Assembly (NCBI GenBank): GCA_002256425.1
Contig: NKIZ01000001.1
Span: forward strand, 1,957,001 to 2,021,000
Reading direction: 5' to 3'
Length of the DNA: 64,000 bases
Source of the DNA: Alphaproteobacteria bacterium PA2
GTDB taxonomy: Bacteria > Pseudomonadota > Alphaproteobacteria > Caulobacterales > Caulobacteraceae
The notes under the pieces were generated by a model. The model made no database searches. It was given only the letters and a program-made list of their open reading frames with translations, and was not told the DNA's origin. The translations under genes were made by a program, and so were the position numbers. How positions within the stretch are numbered: the first letter of the stretch is position 1; each line of letters opens with the position of its first letter. Shown here in pieces: positions 1 through 10,455 of this stretch.

Positions 1-1
1 C

Positions 2-199
2 CAGGCGCCGACCCTCCACAGCCAGGAGGAGATATTCCGGCGGATTGCGGCAGACCTTCGATCCGGCGCGTCGGAGCCACACGATGAAGCATGGCTGGGC
101 TTCCGGCTGGCCTTTGTCCGCCGCCACGATGACGGTCTGACCCGGGAGGTCCTGTTCCAGTCACCTCTCCGACGGCTTGCGGACATCCCGTCCCCATGA
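2..199 (+). CDS. C-terminal end of an unidentified protein (5' truncated by window)
   Basis: An open frame enters from the left edge and reads 65 codons to a TGA at 197-199. The residues are charged (for example RRIAADLRSGASEPHDE and FVRRHDDGLTREVL) and contain no membrane segment, so the visible part looks soluble. Its stop overlaps the ATG of the next gene in an ATGA, so the two are probably translationally coupled. The fragment is too short to name. Confidence rests on the open frame and the coupling, not on homology. Confidence 0.6.
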   Translation, partial: QAPTLHSQEEIFRRIAADLRSGASEPHDEAWLGFRLAFVRRHDDGLTREVLFQSPLRRLADIPSP

Positions 200-876
200 C
201 CTACGCCGACGCCATCCGGCTTACCGAAGTCCTGCTCTGCCTGACCCTGATCCAGCAGGGCCTTGAGCACCTGCGGGGCGGGAAGACCGAGAAGCTGCTC
301 TTCCTGATCAGGACTGCCTTGACCGTGCCGGTTATCCTTGGCCTGGGCTCTCCCTGGCCCCTGGCGGCCATGGCGGTGCTCAGCCTGTTCATCCTTCACA
401 GGTTTCAGGGCCCCTATAATGGCGGAAGCGACCGCATGGGCTTGCTGGCCCTGTGGTGCCTGACCCTCTCTCGGCTGGCGCCGGGTCAGAACCTGAAAGA
501 GGTGATCTTCGCCTATCTGGGCGCCCAGTTGATGCTGTCCTATCTGATTTCCGGATGGGTCAAGGTGGTCAATCCCGACTGGCGGAGCGGTCGCGCCTTG
601 GCGGACGTGTTCCAGTTCTCCGCCTATCCCGTCAGCGAGGAATTGCGGACATGGGCGGACCGCCCACAGGTGATGTTCGTCATGTCCTGGGCGGTCATGC
701 TGTTTGAGCTTACCTTTCCCCTGACCCTGGTCTCGCCGATGGCCCTGACCTTTGGCCTGGTCATCGCGGCCTTGTTTCACCTGGCCAATGCTTGCCTGTT
801 CGGGCTGAACCGGTTTTTCTGGACGTGGATCTGTGTCTATCCCGCCCTGATCTGGCTGCAGGGTCGTCTGTTCTGA
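196..876 (+). CDS. Polytopic inner-membrane protein, HTTM-like
   Basis: 226 residues with about six hydrophobic stretches, among them the N-terminal helix after MTYADAIRL, a segment near LTVPVILGLG, one near LGAQLMLSYLISGW, and C-terminal segments MSWAVMLFELTFPLTLV and IAALFHLANACLFGL. The arrangement, with a late FELTFPL helix followed by a histidine-containing helix (ALFHLANA), resembles HTTM (vitamin K-dependent carboxylase-like) or SdpB-type proteins, but I recognise only the general pattern. It starts in the ATGA overlap with the upstream frame, so it is the second gene of an operon whose first gene lies mostly outside the window. No catalytic role can be inferred. A DoxX-like protein is an alternative. 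Confidence 0.65.
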   Translation: MTYADAIRLTEVLLCLTLIQQGLEHLRGGKTEKLLFLIRTALTVPVILGLGSPWPLAAMAVLSLFILHRFQGPYNGGSDRMGLLALWCLTLSRLAPGQNLKEVIFAYLGAQLMLSYLISGWVKVVNPDWRSGRALADVFQFSAYPVSEELRTWADRPQVMFVMSWAVMLFELTFPLTLVSPMALTFGLVIAALFHLANACLFGLNRFFWTWICVYPALIWLQGRLF

Positions 877-1138
877 TGTGGCGCGGCAGGTCAGTTACAG
901 CTGTTGTATCCCCGATCCCGGATGTCTCTGCGGAGATGGCGCCGTCACGGGACTGAAACATGCCGGGACTACCGACTAGGACGCGCAGACTTGGATGAGT
1001 TTCCAGCCTGAGGGAGCGGCGACCTCTTTGGACGTTGCATTCCGGTTCGCGCTTCGAAGTGCGGGGTCGCCAGGCAGGCCCTGCCCAATCATCCAGTCGT
1101 CCCACGCGGGGCGGATGGGTCCCTGAAAGGCAGTGACC

Positions 1139-2653
1139 GTGACGAAGACGATACTGGTTTCCGGCGCCGCAGGCCTCTCGGCTCTCCTGATGTGGGCCAG
1201 CCCCATGGCGGCCCATGAAACCCACGTCAGGCCCGAACCCTTGCAGTTCCAGCGGTCCGGACCGCCTGTCCCGGCGAGCGCCCGGTGGCTGGCGGGCGAT
1301 CATCATGTCCACAGCCGCTTCAGTGTTGGCTATGATGCGAAAACCACCCCGCCTACGCCGATAATGGGCGCAGACGCCGCCTATCCGATACCGATGAACG
1401 CCGTCATGGCCCGCCGGTTCGGCCTGTCCTGGATGGTCTCCACCGATCATGGCGGTCCCCTGCACAGCAAGATCAGCCATGACCATGTCTACCCGGAACT
1501 GGTGCAGTCGCGGATCGCCGTGCCCGAGTTGATCCAGTTTTTCGGGATGGAATTCAACAGCCCGGCCGCCGACCATTCCAGCATCATCGTTCCAGCAGGG
1601 ATGGATGAGCCCGGGCGGTTGCAGGCGATCGAGCAAGCCTTTGACGCCAAAGAGGCCTTCCCGGCGGACCCGGCGCGTAACACAGAGCCCCGGATGATCG
1701 AGGCGCTGAAGGCGATGAATGCCCAGGATCCCAAGCCTGTCCTTTTCGCCCACCATCCCGCCCGTTCAGCTACCGGACTTGGTCAATACGGGCTGACTTC
1801 ACCCCAAGAACTGCGCGCCTGGAACGATACCGCGCCGGAGGTGGCCATTGGCATGGAAGGCGCTCCGGGCCACCAGGCCGCAGCCCAGAGCCGCCAGCGT
1901 TTCGCGGCCCCTGATCAGGCTGGCAATCTCAGGGATCGGGCCCGAGGCTCCTACGGCAAATTCCCCACCATGGGCGGCTATGACCAGATGACAGCCCGTC
2001 TTGGCGGGTTCTGGGACTCGATGCTGGGAGAAGGCCGAAGATGGTGGATAACCGCCAACTCGGATTCCCATGTCCACTGGACCGATGGCGGTTCGGACTT
2101 CTGGCCGGGTGAATACGCAAAAACCTACGTCCTGGCTGAACCCAACCCGGCATCCATCCTCACAGGGATGCGCGCCGGGCGGATTTTCGTGACCACGGGC
2201 GATCTTGTTTCCCGGGTGGACTTCTCCGCGACCGCCGGGGGCGCCACAGCCATCACAGGGGACGCCCTGACCATGAAGTCAGGTGAAGCGGTCACTGTCA
2301 CCATCCGCCTGGTCAACCCGAAAACACCCAACGCCAACGGGGACCACCCCGTCCTCGCCAGGGTTGATCTGATCCGGGGAAAGATCACCGGGCCGGTCCG
2401 CGACAGGAAGGCAGACCTAAATCCGTCAACCTCGGTCGCCGCACGGTTCACCGCCGCGAACTGGACTGTCGAGGGAGAGGAGATCGTCATACGTCACACC
2501 CTGACCGGTATTCGGTCGGACGTGTATATCCGCGTGCGGGGGACCAATGTCGAAGAGACCGAGCCCATGCCTGACACCCAGGGCGAAAGCCCTTGGGCGG
2601 ATCTCTGGTTCTACACGAACCCGATCTTTCTGGATGTTTCCCCAAGAAAGTAA
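1139..2653 (+). CDS. Secreted PHP-domain metal-dependent phosphoesterase-like protein
   Basis: About 504 residues. The N-terminus (VLVSGAAGLSALLMWAS-type core ending near MAAHE) is a signal peptide, so the enzyme should act in the periplasm or outside. PHP/polymerase-histidinol phosphatase metal motifs follow in order: GDHHVHSRFS, STDHGG, a glutamate in FFGMEFN, LFAHHPA and NSDSHVHW. The C-terminal ~150 residues (after FVTTGDLVSRVDF) look like a beta-sandwich. Two in-frame GTG codons exist at 1133 and 1139; the AAAGG at 1126-1130 is only two bases from the first but eight from the second, so 1139 is preferred. The family covers phosphoesterases and DUF3604-like proteins; the substrate is unknown. 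It faces the RNase T2 gene across a 39-base gap. Confidence 0.75.
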   Translation: MTKTILVSGAAGLSALLMWASPMAAHETHVRPEPLQFQRSGPPVPASARWLAGDHHVHSRFSVGYDAKTTPPTPIMGADAAYPIPMNAVMARRFGLSWMVSTDHGGPLHSKISHDHVYPELVQSRIAVPELIQFFGMEFNSPAADHSSIIVPAGMDEPGRLQAIEQAFDAKEAFPADPARNTEPRMIEALKAMNAQDPKPVLFAHHPARSATGLGQYGLTSPQELRAWNDTAPEVAIGMEGAPGHQAAAQSRQRFAAPDQAGNLRDRARGSYGKFPTMGGYDQMTARLGGFWDSMLGEGRRWWITANSDSHVHWTDGGSDFWPGEYAKTYVLAEPNPASILTGMRAGRIFVTTGDLVSRVDFSATAGGATAITGDALTMKSGEAVTVTIRLVNPKTPNANGDHPVLARVDLIRGKITGPVRDRKADLNPSTSVAARFTAANWTVEGEEIVIRHTLTGIRSDVYIRVRGTNVEETEPMPDTQGESPWADLWFYTNPIFLDVSPRK

Positions 2654-2692
2654 GGGATTTGATCACCAGCTCGAGTCGCCGGCCTGTCGCCC

Positions 2693-3346
2693 TCAGTCAC
2701 AGGACCGGAAATCTCCGGTCCGCGTCACGCAGATGCGCACCTCGGCAAGCATGCGGTCTTCGGCTTTCGCGCGAATTCCGTCCGCCGGCATTCTGTGATT
2801 TGCCTGCAGGAAGGCCTGGCGGACATTGTCGACCTGCGAGACCGCCACAGGTCTTGGAAGGGCATAGGCTGCCGGAATGATCACCTTGCTGCGGATGCGC
2901 TCGGCCAGCTGGAAGTAGGCATCCGGCGCCAGCCCTGTGCAGGTTCCGTGCTTCTTCCACTCATGTTCCATGAGGCTCGGGCTGGGAAAGAGCTGCGCAT
3001 AGCGCCCTTTGACGGCGTCTGGCAGAGGCTCTGACCGGCAATCGGCGGGATACCCCCTCCCCTCATATTGCGGCCAGAGTCCGTGGAGGACGAAGCCCTC
3101 TTCTCCTGTGCACTGGGCGGGATCGTTGTGCGTCGCGCAGAAGCCCGGCGACCAGGTCAGAGCCAGGATGTAATAGTCAAAGTCAGCGGACCTATCCTGC
3201 ACGGCCGCCTTGAAGGCCTGCGGCGGGACGCGGCTCAGGGCGATCAACACGACAGCGCCCACAAGAACCAGGCGCGCAGTCGCCCACAGGTCCCGCCTCA
3301 CCGGCCGCCTGTCGCGCAGATCTGGTCTTGGTCTAGGTGAGCGCAT
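2693..3346 (-). CDS. Ribonuclease T2 family endoribonuclease, membrane-anchored
   Basis: 217 residues from the ATG at 3346. Both active-site signatures of RNase T2 are present: FVLHGLWPQ (His88, Trp91) and EHEWKKHGTC (Glu127-His128 ... His133), plus paired cysteines (CATHNDPAQC, ADC, GTC, final SCD) typical of an oxidised extracytoplasmic enzyme. Residues 1-20 are arginine-rich and 21-39 hydrophobic with no obvious cleavage site, so this looks like a signal anchor with a periplasmic catalytic domain. The family cleaves RNA through 2',3'-cyclic phosphates without metal. A longer frame running upstream to 3484 is less likely because it would put 46 unrelated residues ahead of the positively charged anchor. 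A role in RNA scavenging is inference. Confidence 0.9.
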   Translation of the reverse strand: MRSPRPRPDLRDRRPVRRDLWATARLVLVGAVVLIALSRVPPQAFKAAVQDRSADFDYYILALTWSPGFCATHNDPAQCTGEEGFVLHGLWPQYEGRGYPADCRSEPLPDAVKGRYAQLFPSPSLMEHEWKKHGTCTGLAPDAYFQLAERIRSKVIIPAAYALPRPVAVSQVDNVRQAFLQANHRMPADGIRAKAEDRMLAEVRICVTRTGDFRSCD

Positions 3347-3501
3347 GAAACTGGATCCCTGCCATATCGGCCCCAGACCAGATCGGAGGTCCCGTCCCCG
3401 GAGATACCCAGATTGATGCCAGCCATACCCTTCCGGGCAAACATGAAAACGCCTCCCGCCCGGTGGGGCGAGAGGCGCGTTCATACGATCCGGAGAGCGA
3501 C

Positions 3502-4827
3502 CTAGCCGTGACGGAAGGTCGCGTGGAGGGACTGGTCTTCCGGCATTTCACGATACTGACGCAGCTCGTTGCGGCCGACCACCATGTGGTGGACTTCATC
3601 CGGGCCATCAGCAATGCGCAGGGTGCGGGTGCTGGCGTACATGCGGGCCAGGGGGGTGTGCTGGGACACGCCCAGGGCGCCGTGCATCTGGATGGCCTGA
3701 TCGATGATCTGGCAGACCCGCTCGGGCACCATGGCCTTGACCATGTGGATCCAGACGCGAGCTTCCTGATTGCCCAGGACGTCCATGGCCTTGGCGGCCT
3801 TGAGGACCATCAGGCGCATGGCTTCGATGTCGATGCGGGCGCGGGAAATGATTTCCAGGTTGCCGCCCAGCTGGACGAGAGGCTTGCCGAAAGCGGTGCG
3901 GGTCAGGCCGCGGGAAACCAGCAGGTCCAGGGCCTTTTCCGCCGAACCGATGGCGCGCATGCAGTGGTGGATACGGCCCGGGCCGAGGCGCAGCTGGGAG
4001 ATCTCGAAGCCACGGCCTTCGCCGAGCAGCATGTTGGAGGCCGGCACGCGCACATTGTCGAACACGATGTGCATGTGGCCGTGGGGGGCGTCAGGGTCGC
4101 CGAACACGTGCTGGCCACCGATGATCTTCACGCCGGGGGCGTCGGTCGGGACCAGGATCTGCGACTGACGCAGGTGGGGCGGGCCATCAGGGCTGGTCTG
4201 GACCATGGTGATCATGATCTTGCAGCGCGGGTCGCCAGCGCCCGAGATGTAGTGCTTCTCGCCGTTGATGATGTACTCATCGCCCACCAGGGTGGCGCGG
4301 GTATTGACGTTCTTGGCGTCCGACGAGGCTGAGTGAAGCTCGGTCATGGCGAAGGCCGAACGGATCTTGCCGGCCAGCAGGGGCTCGAGCCACTGCTTCT
4401 TCTGGGCCGGCGTGCCGACCCGTTCCAGGACTTCCATATTGCCGGTGTCCGGCGCAGCGCAGTTCATGCACTCCGAAGCCATCCGGTTCTTGCCCAGCTC
4501 AACAGCGATGTAGGCGTAGTCGAGATTGGCCAGGCCCTCGCCGGTCTCGGCGTTGGGAAGGAAGAAGTTCCACAGACCTTCAGCCTTGGCCTTGTCCTTG
4601 GCGGCTTCGAGCACTTCGAGCTGGCCCGGCGCATAGGACCAGGGGTCGGTCTTGCCCTCTCCGAGACGCTCGAACTCGGCTGACATGGGATTGACGGTCT
4701 CGCGGATGAACCGCTTCACGTGGTCCAGAAGGGGCAGAGCCTTTGCGGACATCCGCAGGTCGTTCAGTTCGTCCATCGGATTCAGGCCAAAGCTGGATTC
4801 AGCCTTGTCGTTTGTCGCTACGCTCAT
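3502..4827 (-). CDS. Acyl-CoA dehydrogenase, ACAD10/11-like subfamily
   Basis: 441 residues from the ATG at 4827, which has GGGAG just upstream; an in-frame extension to 4890 is unsupported. The fold follows the ACAD order: N-terminal helical domain (about 1-150), beta domain with AFAMTELHSASSDAKN (FAD/substrate region), and C-terminal helical domain with RTAFGKPLVQLGGN and QMHGALGVSQHTPLARM. The catalytic-base region reads IADGPDEVH, with aspartate where short/medium-chain enzymes carry the YEGT glutamate, as in the ACAD10/11 group. It catalyses FAD-dependent alpha,beta-desaturation of an acyl-CoA, passing electrons to ETF. Its neighbours are a Baeyer-Villiger monooxygenase and an acyl-CoA ligase, which suggests breakdown of an unusual acid or ketone. 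Substrate chain length cannot be read from the sequence. Confidence 0.93.
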   Translation of the reverse strand: MSVATNDKAESSFGLNPMDELNDLRMSAKALPLLDHVKRFIRETVNPMSAEFERLGEGKTDPWSYAPGQLEVLEAAKDKAKAEGLWNFFLPNAETGEGLANLDYAYIAVELGKNRMASECMNCAAPDTGNMEVLERVGTPAQKKQWLEPLLAGKIRSAFAMTELHSASSDAKNVNTRATLVGDEYIINGEKHYISGAGDPRCKIMITMVQTSPDGPPHLRQSQILVPTDAPGVKIIGGQHVFGDPDAPHGHMHIVFDNVRVPASNMLLGEGRGFEISQLRLGPGRIHHCMRAIGSAEKALDLLVSRGLTRTAFGKPLVQLGGNLEIISRARIDIEAMRLMVLKAAKAMDVLGNQEARVWIHMVKAMVPERVCQIIDQAIQMHGALGVSQHTPLARMYASTRTLRIADGPDEVHHMVVGRNELRQYREMPEDQSLHATFRHG

Positions 4828-4917
4828 GTTTCGCTCCCATCGGGTTTCGGATGTTGCCGCTAGCATTGAAGCAAATTGCGACAAAATCAAACAACTGTTT
4901 TACTTCTGCAGCTTGGG

Positions 4918-6549
<1,632 letters not shown>

Positions 6550-6755
6550 TGATAGCGTCCTCCCAACACATGTTTGAAGGCACGATAGCCCAGCCAGCGC
6601 GCACTAGGCCAGACAGCAATCGCGCCAACGCAATCAGGACTTGCCTTTCTGCCAGCCACGGATGGATACCGCACAGAGTTTGGGCTAGTTTTTCAGATCC
6701 CGACCCCGTCACGGAAAAGACGGCTGGCGGGCGATATCATTAGGGAGCGTTCGTA

Positions 6756-8453
6756 TTGCATTATTCGGAATTGAAATCGGCTTGGGCGGAACTGACGGGC
6801 CCTGGCGCGCCTTTTGAAATCGCAACCGAGACAGTGCGCGGCAATCCGCTGCGCTGCTACAAGAACGCCCCGCCCAACATCCGCGCCCTTTGGCTCTCCA
6901 CAGCCGCTTTCGCCGACCGGACCTACCTGGTCTATGAGGGCGAGCGGATCACCTATGGCGAGGCCCACAAGATCGTCGCTTCGGTCTGTAACTGGATGCT
7001 GGCCAATGGGGTCAAATCCGGCGACCGGGTCGCCATCGCCATGCGCAACTACCCCGAATGGATGCTGCTCTACTGGGCCTGTGTGTCCATCGGCGTCGCC
7101 GCTGTGGGCGTGAACGCCTGGTGGACGGCTGACGAACTGAACTACGCCCTGAAGGACTCGGCCCCCAAGGTCGCCTTCTGTGACGAAGAGCGCATGGCCC
7201 GGATCCGGGAAAACCCGTCCATGGCCGACGGCATCACCCTGGTTGGCGTGCGCTGCAAGCCAGCGGACGACATCCTGCCCTGGTCGCAGGTCCTGGCCCA
7301 AGGCGGTGACATGCCTGACGCACAGATCGACCCGGACGCAGATGCCTGCATCTTCTACACTTCAGGCACGACGGGCTTCCCCAAGGGTGCTCAGCTGACC
7401 CATCGCGGCTGCGTCGCCAACTTGTTCAACATGATGTTCTCCGGACAGGCCACGGCCCTCGCAACACAGCGCGGCACCGGAGTTGTTCCGGATCCGACGG
7501 TCGCCCCGCCCATCCCGGTCGCCCTGATCACGACGCCCCTGTTCCACGTCACCGCCAACAATTGCGGCGCCTACGCTACGACGGCGGCGGGCGGAACCAT
7601 GGTGCTCATGTACCGCTGGGACGCCGGCGAGGCCCTGAAGCTCATCGAGCGTGAAAAGGTCACCGCCATGAGCGGCGTGCCCGTCATGGCCCGGGAAGTC
7701 ATCACCCATCCTGAATTCGCCACCCGGGACACGTCCAGCCTGCTCAGCCTGGGTGGCGGCGGCGCGCAATTGCCGCCGGATCTGGTCGCCAAGATCGACA
7801 GCCAGGTCGCAACCGCCCGCCCGAACACCGGCTATGGCATGACGGAAACCTGCGGCATCATCACCTCGGTCTCCGCCGACTTCTTCGTGGACCGCCCGGA
7901 CAGCTGTGGCCCGGCCATGCCGAGCTTCGAGGCCAAGTGCGTCGACGACGCCGGCGCCACTGTGCCTTCCGGCCAGGTGGGAGAACTGTGGGTCCGGGGA
8001 TCGTCCGTGATCAAGGGCTATATCAACCGCCCGGAAGCCACTGCGGAATCCATCACTGATGGCTGGCTGCACACAGGCGATGTCGCCCGGATCGACGAGG
8101 ACGGCTTCATCTATATCGTCGACCGCAAGAAGGACATGGTTCTGCGCGGCGGTGAAAACATCTACTGCGCCGAAGTTGAAGCCACCCTCTACCGTCACCC
8201 GGCTGTGGCTGAGTGCACGGTCTTCGGCGTGCCGGACGATCGCCTTGGCGAAGAAGTCGGTGTCGCTGTGGTCTTCCGTCCCGGCATGAGCGCTACGGCA
8301 GACGAGCTGCGCGCCCACTGCATAGCCCTGATCGCCAAGCACAAGGCGCCCCGCTATGTCTGGATCCAGTCCGATCCCCTGCCCCGGAACGCCAGCGGCA
8401 AGTTCCTGAAGCGCGAGCTGCGCGAGACCCTGTCCATCGAGTCTGCAGCCTGA
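6756..8453 (+). CDS. AMP-forming acyl-CoA synthetase (class I adenylate-forming)
   Basis: 565 residues. Motifs of the ANL superfamily are complete: the P-loop-like FYTSGTTGFPKGA, YGMTETCG, the hinge TGDVARIDEDGFIYIVDRKKDM and the C-terminal catalytic lysine in PRNASGKFLKREL. It activates a carboxylic acid as acyl-AMP and transfers it to CoA. The start is the TTG at 6756, preceded by AGGGAG at 6742-6747; no better ATG is available before conserved sequence begins. It is divergent from the monooxygenase gene and is followed by a strong hairpin at 8466-8497, so it looks monocistronic. An acid produced by monooxygenase/esterase action is a plausible substrate, but that is inferred from position only. 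Confidence 0.93.
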   Translation: MHYSELKSAWAELTGPGAPFEIATETVRGNPLRCYKNAPPNIRALWLSTAAFADRTYLVYEGERITYGEAHKIVASVCNWMLANGVKSGDRVAIAMRNYPEWMLLYWACVSIGVAAVGVNAWWTADELNYALKDSAPKVAFCDEERMARIRENPSMADGITLVGVRCKPADDILPWSQVLAQGGDMPDAQIDPDADACIFYTSGTTGFPKGAQLTHRGCVANLFNMMFSGQATALATQRGTGVVPDPTVAPPIPVALITTPLFHVTANNCGAYATTAAGGTMVLMYRWDAGEALKLIEREKVTAMSGVPVMAREVITHPEFATRDTSSLLSLGGGGAQLPPDLVAKIDSQVATARPNTGYGMTETCGIITSVSADFFVDRPDSCGPAMPSFEAKCVDDAGATVPSGQVGELWVRGSSVIKGYINRPEATAESITDGWLHTGDVARIDEDGFIYIVDRKKDMVLRGGENIYCAEVEATLYRHPAVAECTVFGVPDDRLGEEVGVAVVFRPGMSATADELRAHCIALIAKHKAPRYVWIQSDPLPRNASGKFLKRELRETLSIESAA

Positions 8454-8465
8454 TCCAAACCCCTG

Positions 8466-8497
8466 CGCCCCGGCTCGCGGAAGGCTGAGCCGGGGCG
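8466..8497 (+). terminator. Hairpin terminator after the acyl-CoA synthetase
   Basis: An 11-bp perfect GC-rich stem (CGCCCCGGCTC pairing with GAGCCGGGGCG) closes a 10-base loop, starting 13 bases after the stop codon. It is followed by the short pyrimidine-rich TCGCCTTTCC, not a clean T-run, so it is a likely but not textbook intrinsic terminator. Confidence 0.6.
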
Positions 8498-8532
8498 TCG
8501 CCTTTCCACGCATTCTGTTCTTGAGGCCTCTG

Positions 8533-10455
8533 TTGAAACCCATTCTGATAGCAGCCGCTCTGGCGGCCGTTTCCGCCCAGGCCCAGGCCCAGACTAGCGC
8601 CCCTTCCCCCCTGGCCATGCCGCCAGCTGTAGCGGCCCCCCAAGACAAACCCTATCCAGGCGTCCTCAAGCTCTCGGTGGACGCGACGGATCTGGATCGG
8701 CGCATCTTCCGCGCCAGGCAGACCATCCCGGTCGCGGGTCCGGGTCCCATGACCCTGCTGTTTCCCATGTGGTTGCCCGGAAACCATTCGGCGACCGGCC
8801 AGCTGGAAAAGCTCGCAGGCCTTATGGTCACGGCCAATGGCAAGCGCCTTGAATGGGTTCGGGATCCGGTAACGGTCGCCGCCTTCCATGTAGACGTTCC
8901 AGCGGGGGCCAAGGCCCTGGATCTGGAGTTCCAGTACCTGTCACCCACATCGCCTGATCAAGGCCGGGTGGTGGTCACCCAGGAAATGCTGAACGTCCAG
9001 TGGAACAACATGATCCTCTATCCGGCGGGGTATTACTCCCGGCAGATCCAGGTGGAAGCCCAGGTCAAACTACCTTCAGGTTGGAATTACGGCACTGCGC
9101 TGGAAGCTTCGGCCACGGCGGGGGATACCGTGACCTTCAAGCCGGTTGCCCTCGACACCCTGGTGGACTCGCCCATGTTCGCCGGACGGCACTTCAGGAA
9201 GATCGACCTGGATCCTGGCGGCCGCTCGCGGGTTACGATGAACCTGATGGCCGACGAAGCCTATCAGCTGGAAATGACCCCGGCCCAGCTTCAGGCCCAT
9301 CGCAACCTGATCGTCCAGGCTGACCGGCTCTACGGCGCCCGGCACTTTGACCACTATGACATGCTGGTGGCCCTGACCGACCGGATGGGCGGCATAGGCC
9401 TGGAGCATCAGAGGTCCAGCGAGAACGGCACCAATCCGCGGTACTTCGTGGACTGGGACAAACTGCCAACCACCCGCGACCTCCTGCCCCATGAATACAC
9501 CCACTCCTGGGACGGGAAGTACCGGCGCCCGGCGGACCTCTGGACCGCCAATTTCAACGTCCCCATGCGGGGCAGCCTCCTCTGGGTCTATGAAGGCCAG
9601 ACCCAGTACTGGGGCTATATCCTGGCCGCCCGCTCTAACCTGCTGACCAAGCAGGAGGCCCTGGACGCCATCGCCTCCACGGCCGCCCTCTACGACAACC
9701 GGGTCGGCCGCGTCTGGCGGCAGATGAGCGATACGACAAATGATCCGGTGATCGCCCAGCGTCGGCCCCAGGGCTGGACCAGCTGGCAGCGCAGCGAAGA
9801 CTACTATTCGGAAGGCCAGCTCATCTGGCTCGACGCCGACACCCTGATCCGTGAAAAGACCGGCGGAACAAAATCCCTGGACACCTTCGCCAAGGCATTT
9901 TTCGGGGTCAATGACGGTGATTGGGGTCAGCTGACCTACAATTTCGATGACGTCGTCAAGACCCTGAACAGCGTCATGCCCTATGACTGGGCGACCTTCC
10001 TGAAGACGCGACTGGATGGTCATGGGCCGGGCGCGCCCCTGGATGGCCTGACCCGCGGCGGCTACAAGCTCGTCTATTCCGAAACGCCGACGCCCTATTT
10101 CACAAGCGCCGAGACCCGCCGCAAGAGCGCCGACCTGACCTATTCCCTTGGCATGTCCGTGAACAAGGATGGCGACCTGACCGGCGTATTCTGGGAAGGC
10201 CCCGCCTTCGACGCCGGCCTGGCGGTGAGTCAGAAGATCGTGGCGGTCAACGGCATGGCCTTCGACCAGGAGCGGCTGAAGGATGCGGTGACCGCAGCCA
10301 AGACCACCGGGGTCGTCAACCTGATCGTCAAGGCTGGCGAGCACTTCAAGGTCGTCCAGCTGAACTACAAGGGCGGCCTGCGTTATCCTCGCCTGGAACG
10401 CATAGCCGGGACCCCGGACCGCCTCGGGGACATCCTGCAGCCGCGCAAGGACTAG
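8533..10455 (+). CDS. M61-family zinc aminopeptidase with C-terminal PDZ domain, exported
   Basis: About 640 residues. The first 20 (MKPILIAAALAAVSAQAQAQ) form a standard signal peptide. An N-terminal beta domain is followed by the zinc motif HEYTH in LLPHEYTHSWDGKYR and a downstream glutamate in YEGQTQYWG, the usual M61 glycyl-aminopeptidase arrangement, and by a PDZ-like C-terminus (LGMSVNKDGDLTG...VFWEGPAFDAGL). The frame can start with TTG at 8521 or 8533; GAGG at 8523-8526 sits six bases from the second, which also gives a clean signal peptide. It probably trims peptides in the periplasm. Its stop codon is interlocked with that of the converging ABC permease in a single CTAG at 10452-10455. 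Confidence 0.92.
   Translation: MKPILIAAALAAVSAQAQAQTSAPSPLAMPPAVAAPQDKPYPGVLKLSVDATDLDRRIFRARQTIPVAGPGPMTLLFPMWLPGNHSATGQLEKLAGLMVTANGKRLEWVRDPVTVAAFHVDVPAGAKALDLEFQYLSPTSPDQGRVVVTQEMLNVQWNNMILYPAGYYSRQIQVEAQVKLPSGWNYGTALEASATAGDTVTFKPVALDTLVDSPMFAGRHFRKIDLDPGGRSRVTMNLMADEAYQLEMTPAQLQAHRNLIVQADRLYGARHFDHYDMLVALTDRMGGIGLEHQRSSENGTNPRYFVDWDKLPTTRDLLPHEYTHSWDGKYRRPADLWTANFNVPMRGSLLWVYEGQTQYWGYILAARSNLLTKQEALDAIASTAALYDNRVGRVWRQMSDTTNDPVIAQRRPQGWTSWQRSEDYYSEGQLIWLDADTLIREKTGGTKSLDTFAKAFFGVNDGDWGQLTYNFDDVVKTLNSVMPYDWATFLKTRLDGHGPGAPLDGLTRGGYKLVYSETPTPYFTSAETRRKSADLTYSLGMSVNKDGDLTGVFWEGPAFDAGLAVSQKIVAVNGMAFDQERLKDAVTAAKTTGVVNLIVKAGEHFKVVQLNYKGGLRYPRLERIAGTPDRLGDILQPRKD

Noticed and set aside
3347..3484. 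Longer RNase T2 start at 3484
   Set aside because: Would add 46 residues before the charged anchor, unlike the family; the ATG at 3346 gives a normal signal-anchor start.
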